Assembly: GCA_009809945.1 (NCBI GenBank)
Contig: WTPW01001090.1
Span: 163,963-227,962, forward strand
DNA: 64,000 bases
Direction: 5' to 3'
From: Gigaspora margarita
Taxonomy: Eukaryota; Glomeromycota; Glomeromycetes; Diversisporales; Gigasporaceae
Below, one piece after another: positions 59,356 to 64,000 of this stretch. Position 1 is the first letter of the stretch; each line of letters starts with the position of its first letter. The notes below the pieces were generated by a model that saw only the letters and a program-made list of their open reading frames with translations, was not told the origin of the DNA and did not search any database. A program made the position numbers and the translations under genes.

Positions 59356-59877
59356 GGGAGCATCTATAAATAATGTTATGCTTGAAGGGGGGTCCCCTAA
59401 AATATAATGATTTTCCGTAGTGGGGTCCTCCCCAATATAATGCAAATTTTTTATAAAAATTTGTCTAAAACTTGATCCAGTGGTCCAATTGGATGATTTT
59501 GGGACCATGAACCATCTTGAGGAGAGGATTTGAATGGTACCAAATTATTTGATTTGGATCACTGGATCACATTTTATTAACAAAATACTATTGGTTATTA
59601 TGTTTTCTTATAAAATTACTATAAATCAATAGTATGTCATTAATAAAATGTGATCCAGTAAACCAAATGAAATGCTTTTGGCACCATTGGATTCTTCTCA
59701 TAGAGTCAAATCGAATGGTACCAAAAGCATCCAGATTGGACCACTGGGTTATAATATATTCAAGTTTTTGTAAAATTATATATATAAATATACGGATTTT
59801 TAAAAATTTTTCATATAGTAGAGGGGGGGTCAAGAACTACTATGTAGGGGTACATAACGTTATCTATAGATGCCCCC
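59356..59877. mobile_element. PIF/Harbinger-like palindromic MITE
   Basis: The ends gggagcatctataaataatg and the inverse of cataacgttatctatagatg followed by ccccc are flanked by TAA at 59353-59355 and 59878-59880, the three-base duplication typical of PIF/Harbinger. Long subterminal arms are inverse-related: gatccagtggtccaattgga at the left, tccagattggaccactgggt at the right. ggtaccaaa words resemble those near the ends of the 29292-32104 element. Open stretches on both strands inside it are by-products of the palindrome. Confidence 0.82.
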
Positions 59878-59897
59878 TAATAACCAGAATTACTTTG

Positions 59898-60000
59898 TTA
59901 GTGAACTGAGTTTTAGTGAAATAAATTGTCAGTAAAATGAACTTATTGGTGAAGAATTGTTAGTAAAATGTTATGTCAGTAAAGTGATTGTTGGCAAAAT
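59898..60000. repeat. Solo arm of the TTTCACTGACA foldback family
   Basis: ttgtcagtaaaatgaactta and ttatgtcagtaaagtgattg follow the same order as the right arm at 3410-3515, with about 20 percent divergence. No matching inverted arm is seen nearby, so it is a remnant. It lies 18 bp beyond the PIF-like element. Confidence 0.8.
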
Positions 60001-60012
60001 AATCACTACTCT

Positions 60013-60280
60013 TTCATTAACCATTAGAGGTTTTATTAATCATCAAGGTTTCATTATAACAAAATTATAATGAAACTATTCTCAACACAAAAATAATTTT
60101 GTAGGTATTTTTATTCATTAATTTGTCATAGTTTTATCAATCCATTATAGGTTTTATCAATTATCAGGGTTTCATCAATCATTATTTTATCAATTATAAA
60201 ATACCTGATAAATGGTTTTGTTATTCATTAATAATAATATTTTATTATTTATTAGGCATTATCAGTGACTATAGCTTCAT
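60013..60280. repeat. Irregular short repeats of TTTTATCAATCATTA-like words
   Basis: Words such as ggttttattaatcatcaagg, ggttttatcaattatcaggg and tttcatcaatcattatttta recur at 20-40-bp spacing. Probably the decayed continuation of the neighbouring repeat. No coding features. Confidence 0.5.
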
Positions 60281-60719
60281 TTTTTTTGTGTTAAATTAAT
60301 TGGTACATATAAAGATCAGTGTAACAAAATAAGCTATTCAAACAAAATATACTAAAATTTTATAGTTCCAACTTGGCTGATCATACTGGTCTTGTATAGC
60401 ATTGTATATGTACAGCCATTTTATTTTGATTCTGCCTTGATTAAAACAAAACAAATAGTAGTAGAATAAATTTGGTTTGGTAGATACAATGGTTAAAAGA
60501 CCCTTCTAACCAAAATTTTATAAAGAAATATTTTGTTAAAATAAAAGTATAGTTTTATAGTCAAAATCTTTAAGTTAGAAGCAATTTTTTAAAAACAGTT
60601 GTTTCACTCAATATTACATTATATCTGATTTTGCATCCCAATTGGTCAATCAGAAGTGGCTATGCAATAAATAATAACTCTTAAATGCTATTCTAAAGAA
60701 AAAAAAGACAACTATATAA

Positions 60720-60880
60720 AAAATTGCAAGTTGGGTTGGGCTGGGTCAGTTAAGGTTAATTCTTAATCCAAACCCAACCCAAAATTTTTGGGTAAAAATT
60801 TTCTAGCCCAAACCTGCCTGACTCAAAATTTCAGATCAGGTTTTAGTTGATTTGGCTTGATTTGGAGCACTACCTGAGTC
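60720..60880. repeat. GGGTTGGGC-rich segment
   Basis: Contains gttgggttgggctgggtca and, about 45 bp later, ccaaacccaacccaaaattt. The same vocabulary (gggttggg, gggtcagg, acccaaccc) occurs in the hAT-like elements at 28190-28350 and 46390-47112, so this is probably a related element end. Its boundaries were not resolved. Confidence 0.5.
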
Positions 60881-61069
60881 TAAAATATTGATATTAAACT
60901 AATAATTAACTTTATATGGTCTAATATTCAAAATAAAGCTTAGATCTACTATCTGTCTTAGCTATTAAGTGCAAAATTTCTAGAAAAAAAATATTGAATT
61001 ATTTATATTTGATCCTATGACCTGATTGGTTTGTTAGATAAGTGCATTGCAATACACATGTGCTAAATT

Positions 61070-61250
61070 ATATAAACCAAAAAAATAAATAAAACAAAAA
61101 ATAAAAATAAATATAAAAATTAATAAAAAAACAATTATTAAAAAAAAATAAATAAAAAAAGCATATTAAAAAAAACAAATTAAAAAAAATTAAATTAAAA
61201 AATAAATTAAAAAAAATTCCTAATTTTGTAAATAAACTAAGTGCATTAAA
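61070..61250. repeat. A-rich low-complexity tract
   Basis: About 180 bp of aaataaataaaaaaa-type sequence with very little G or C. No coding content. Confidence 0.8.
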
Positions 61251-61548
61251 TAAAAATTTAGCATTAGGGCCTTAATATTAGAGGCCATAGAGTTAGAGTA
61301 ATATTTACTATATATAAAATTTTATTCTCATCATTTTTTTTCCTTTGACAATTTTGCTCTATTTTATTAGTTATTATTGTATTCTGTATACATATTACAT
61401 ACTCAATTAGTGCCCAAGTATATTTGTTGCACTAGTATTCATTAACCAAAAGCCCACATATGCAATTGATCATATTATATCTTTCAGCTATAACAAGGTA
61501 CCCAGATACCTTTTTAAAGTTCAAAAAATAAAAGTTTAGTGTTTAGTC

Positions 61549-61737
61549 AGGACCCTGAGCTATTGATAAATAGATTAGAAAAAACAAAAAAGGGAAATTT
61601 TAGTAGAAAATCACCAAATATTGCATTTTTAAATAGTAAATTTTGCAAATTTTGGTCAAGAATAAGCATTTTTGAGCCAAATTTTGTACAAAATAAGCAA
61701 ACTAGTTACTGACCTATCTATATATAGCTTGGGTCCT
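61549..61737. mobile_element. hAT-like MITE, AGGACCC family, copy 3 (diverged)
   Basis: Left end aggaccctgagctat is the inverse of atagcttgggtcct. Flanking 8-mers gtttagtc (61541-61548) and gtttggtc (61738-61745) differ at one base. The interior keeps the aataagcaaact and gacctatctatatata segments seen in the other two copies but is otherwise diverged. Confidence 0.88.
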
Positions 61738-61745
61738 GTTTGGTC

Positions 61746-62486
61746 CACCAAGTGATGAGATAAAACTAGTAATTTCTATTATTTTTAATTAGTGTACTAA
61801 AATCAATTTAATTTTTAGTTTTTGTATATTTTTGCTTTTTTCTTTTTTTTCTTTTGTGCATATCAGGATTCTTTGTTGTGCTGCTCTAGAATATCAAATT
61901 TTGACTCTCTAATTGGTTATTTTCTCTTCAGAAGTTTTTATTATCTATACAAATAAGTGATCATATGATTATATAATCCAACCCAGATCAGAGATTAGGT
62001 TGTCATATGATTAAAAAATATACCTACATTCTAGTCTCTTGAATAACAACAACCCAACAACTATGTTACAACACTCCTATTAATAGTTATTTGTAAAAAG
62101 CTTACTTGTATTGTAATAGATTCTTTTAGTACTGTTACAGTACCAGATGCCTTCTTTAAATCCAGTAAAGTAACAATTACATGGCTCCTGAGATCCTTTT
62201 CTGTAGGCATAAAGCAGTGTGTAAGTGGGAAGTACAGTTTTCTTTATGTCTATAGGAACACTATACACTTCTCTAAGGCAGTTCAATATAAATCAACAAT
62301 AGATAATGGATAGTTTATTAATTTAACAAGAGGGCTATTCCAAGGTGTCTGTTTCTTAGAAATCCCAAGAGATTATTAATAATGATGAGGAGGAGATAAG
62401 AGATATAAGATAAATAAAAAATACAATGTCTGGATCTGTCTAAAACTAAGAGAAATATAGAGAATTTATATAGTCATTGAGCTAAG
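61746..62486. other. AT-rich spacer with one doubtful minus-strand open stretch
   Basis: A 68-codon open stretch at 62080-62286 on the minus strand (MNCLREVYSVPIDIKKTVLP..., ending KLFTNNY) has ordinary-looking composition but no motif I recognise. I see nothing else here. Confidence 0.35.
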
Positions 62487-62598
62487 CATTGCTATGCGTC
62501 ATTATGTATCACTATACGTCGCTATGTGTTGCTATGCATTGTTATGCATTACTATGTATTACTATACGCCACTATGCATTATTGTGCATCATTTTGCA
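62487..62598. repeat. Minisatellite with 10-bp period, about 11 copies
   Basis: Successive units vary around tgctatgcat: attgctatgc, gtcattatgt, atcactatac, gtcgctatgt, gttgctatgc, attgttatgc, attactatgt, attactatac, gccactatgc, attattgtgc, atcattttgc. The 10-bp phase is kept nearly throughout. Confidence 0.9.
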
Positions 62599-62784
62599 TA
62601 TTATAATTACTAAATACAGTTATTACAATTTTTTACTTAATACATATGAGCGGATTTGACTCTGATCACAAAAAATGTGATTATTGCAAATCCAACATTG
62701 ATTGGTTGATTTTTATTAAATCATAGTAAATATAGGGCTACGTAAAAAACAACCTGTATCTTTTTTTCTAAATATACTATAGTC

Positions 62785-63140
62785 TGAAATTTTATATTTA
62801 CATTCAGCAAGACCTTAATTTCAAAGATTCTAAAATTATTTTTCAAGATCCTAAAATAAGTGCGACTTCTACTAGTTACAATGCCAAAGGTTTGCCATTG
62901 CAAGACATTGTGTAGAGCAACAAAAATTGTAAAGAACACAGAATAGGTTCAATATTGTAATATAAAATTTTCATATTTATATTCAACAAGACCTTAGCTT
63001 CAAAGATCCCAAAATAGTTTTTCAAGATCCCAAAACAGGCATAACTCTTACTAGTGACAATGCTGAAAGGTTCGTCATATAAAAATATAGTTAGAACCTT
63101 CCCAGGTAACTTATTTATAGACTTTGACATACTTTTTGTG
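62785..63140. repeat. Two-copy tandem repeat, 179-bp unit
   Basis: The segment attcagcaagacctta at 62802 recurs as attcaacaagacctta at 62981, with similarity over about 110 bp. On the minus strand both copies read as FxIVTSxSxxxFxILKNxFxIFExKVLLNxNxK (62721-62939 and 62876-63130), so the codon phase of the motif is conserved between copies. I recall similar short frames as common in AM-fungal genomes, but no function is known to me. Confidence 0.75.
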
Positions 63141-64000
63141 AATATAATAGTTCACTACTAAAAAATACCAATTTTGATTATTTTTTTTACTTTATAATAA
63201 TGTTGATTCTTATTAATCTCTGAAAATTATCATATTCTACTAGATATTTATCAAAATTAGTTGACAAAAAAGATGTCAAACATTGTAGATAAGTTTAATT
63301 TTGAAGAACTTTATAATATTGTTTAACAAATTAATTTAATTATAATACTTCTAATACTTTATTTGTTATGTCTTGTGTATTAATTAATTTGTAAAAGCTA
63401 ATCGCCAACGTAGATTTGATTTAGATCAAACGCGTATATGATATTGTTTTTAAACTAAACACTCTAGTAAAGGTGGTGATGATGGAAAACATAGAATAGA
63501 ATTGCTGTTTTTAAATATAATTAATTATTAATTACTAAAAATAAACTTCACTAATAAAAAAAAAATCTAATAAAATTTGATAATAAATGATTTATTCATA
63601 TATCGATCTTTATTACTGTATTAATTTGATTGGTTGGCAATCACATTTTTGATTACATTTTGATTGACATATCATACAAATATCACATTTATTGATTTGA
63701 TTGGTTAATTATCATGTTTTGATCATTGTGTATGACAAAATCGAATTTTGTGCCAATATTGAATGGAGTCAAATTCGCCTATATTTATTTTCTAATTTTT
63801 CAACTAATTTCTACCAAAATTATTAAAACTATTCTATAACATTTCTCTTTTCTTTAAGAACGAACTCTGTGAGTTCTGGTCTGTGTCAAGACTTGAGTGA
63901 AATCAGCTTCTGCTAGCCTTACAATCATAGTATGTGTAATGTAAGTAGTTCGAGAAATGTTTTCTAGAGGTCAGTTAGAAAAAAGTAACTTCATACATTT
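63141..64000. other. AT-rich spacer to the window end
   Basis: No gene recognised. A loose duplication of tttgattggtt with its flanks occurs at about 63625 and 63695. Confidence 0.5.

Noticed and set aside
59588..59909. Overlapping open frames on both strands
   Set aside because: Both fall within the palindromic PIF-like element, whose symmetry yields mirrored frames.
62080..62286. 68-codon minus-strand frame with ordinary amino-acid composition
   Set aside because: No motif, homolog or splice context recognised. Mentioned under the spacer entry but not called as a gene.

Overview
This window is an extremely AT-rich, gene-poor stretch of a eukaryotic draft assembly (scattered n bases). Two gene-like loci point to an arbuscular mycorrhizal fungus (Glomeromycotina: Rhizophagus or a Gigasporaceae relative). 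One is an F-box protein with ribonuclease-inhibitor-type leucine-rich repeats (minus strand, about 11.0-12.6 kb). The other is a decayed protein kinase of the large tyrosine-kinase-like family typical of these fungi (plus strand, about 6.2-7.6 kb). Genus-level placement is inference. No tRNA, rRNA or CRISPR was seen.

Almost everything else is transposon-derived. Three LINE retrotransposons, all on the plus strand, can be delimited by target-site duplications (TSDs). LINE A is 21636-34726 (15-bp TSD, TAA-rich tail). LINE C is 39150-49075 (14-bp TSD, A tail). LINE B is 49339-55426 (12-bp TSD, long A tail). Each carries remains of an APE-type endonuclease, a reverse transcriptase and a C-terminal RNase H and/or zinc-finger region. 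LINE B keeps all the catalytic signatures I could check; LINE A has lost most of them. LINE A is split by three large terminal-inverted-repeat insertions (2.8, 1.5 and 2.8 kb), each with further elements nested inside. LINE C is split by six small DNA transposons, most with a visible TSD.

The small DNA elements fall into families recognisable from terminal inverted repeats (TIRs) and TSDs. hAT-like families (8-bp TSD) start CAGTGTTTAAAATT (three copies), AGGACCC (three copies), TAGGGTTCC (two copies), TAGGGTCC, TAGGGGTC and TAGTGCTCC. Tc1/mariner/pogo-like elements (TA TSD) start CAGTCAAACCTCC, CAGTCTACTCCC or CAGTACTGGACAGC, and a further TA group starts CCGTAT. One element looks PIF/Harbinger-like (TAA TSD). 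Several foldback elements are nearly perfect palindromes.

Layout: 1-6 kb, AT-rich spacer with short tandem duplications and two small inverted-repeat elements; 6.2-7.6 kb, kinase pseudogene hit by a hAT MITE; 8.7-9.8 kb, a TA element with another nested in it; 11-12.6 kb, F-box/LRR gene; 15.7-17.4 kb, a minisatellite array; 18.3-21.0 kb, three inverted-repeat elements; 21.6-34.7 kb, LINE A with its nested insertions; 35.4-38.9 kb, a pogo MITE and an inverted, longer copy of the 16-kb array; 39.1-55.4 kb, LINE C then LINE B; 55.4-64 kb, spacer with small elements, a decayed minus-strand reading frame and tandem repeats.

The most unusual structure is the nested palindrome at 29292-32104, whose core is an array of alternating palindromes in strictly alternating orientation. 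The inverted pair of array-bearing segments about 20 kb apart, and the concentration of LINE stop codons at expected tryptophan positions, are also worth following up. I found no evidence of a new defence or metabolic system. The window reads as a record of layered transposition.
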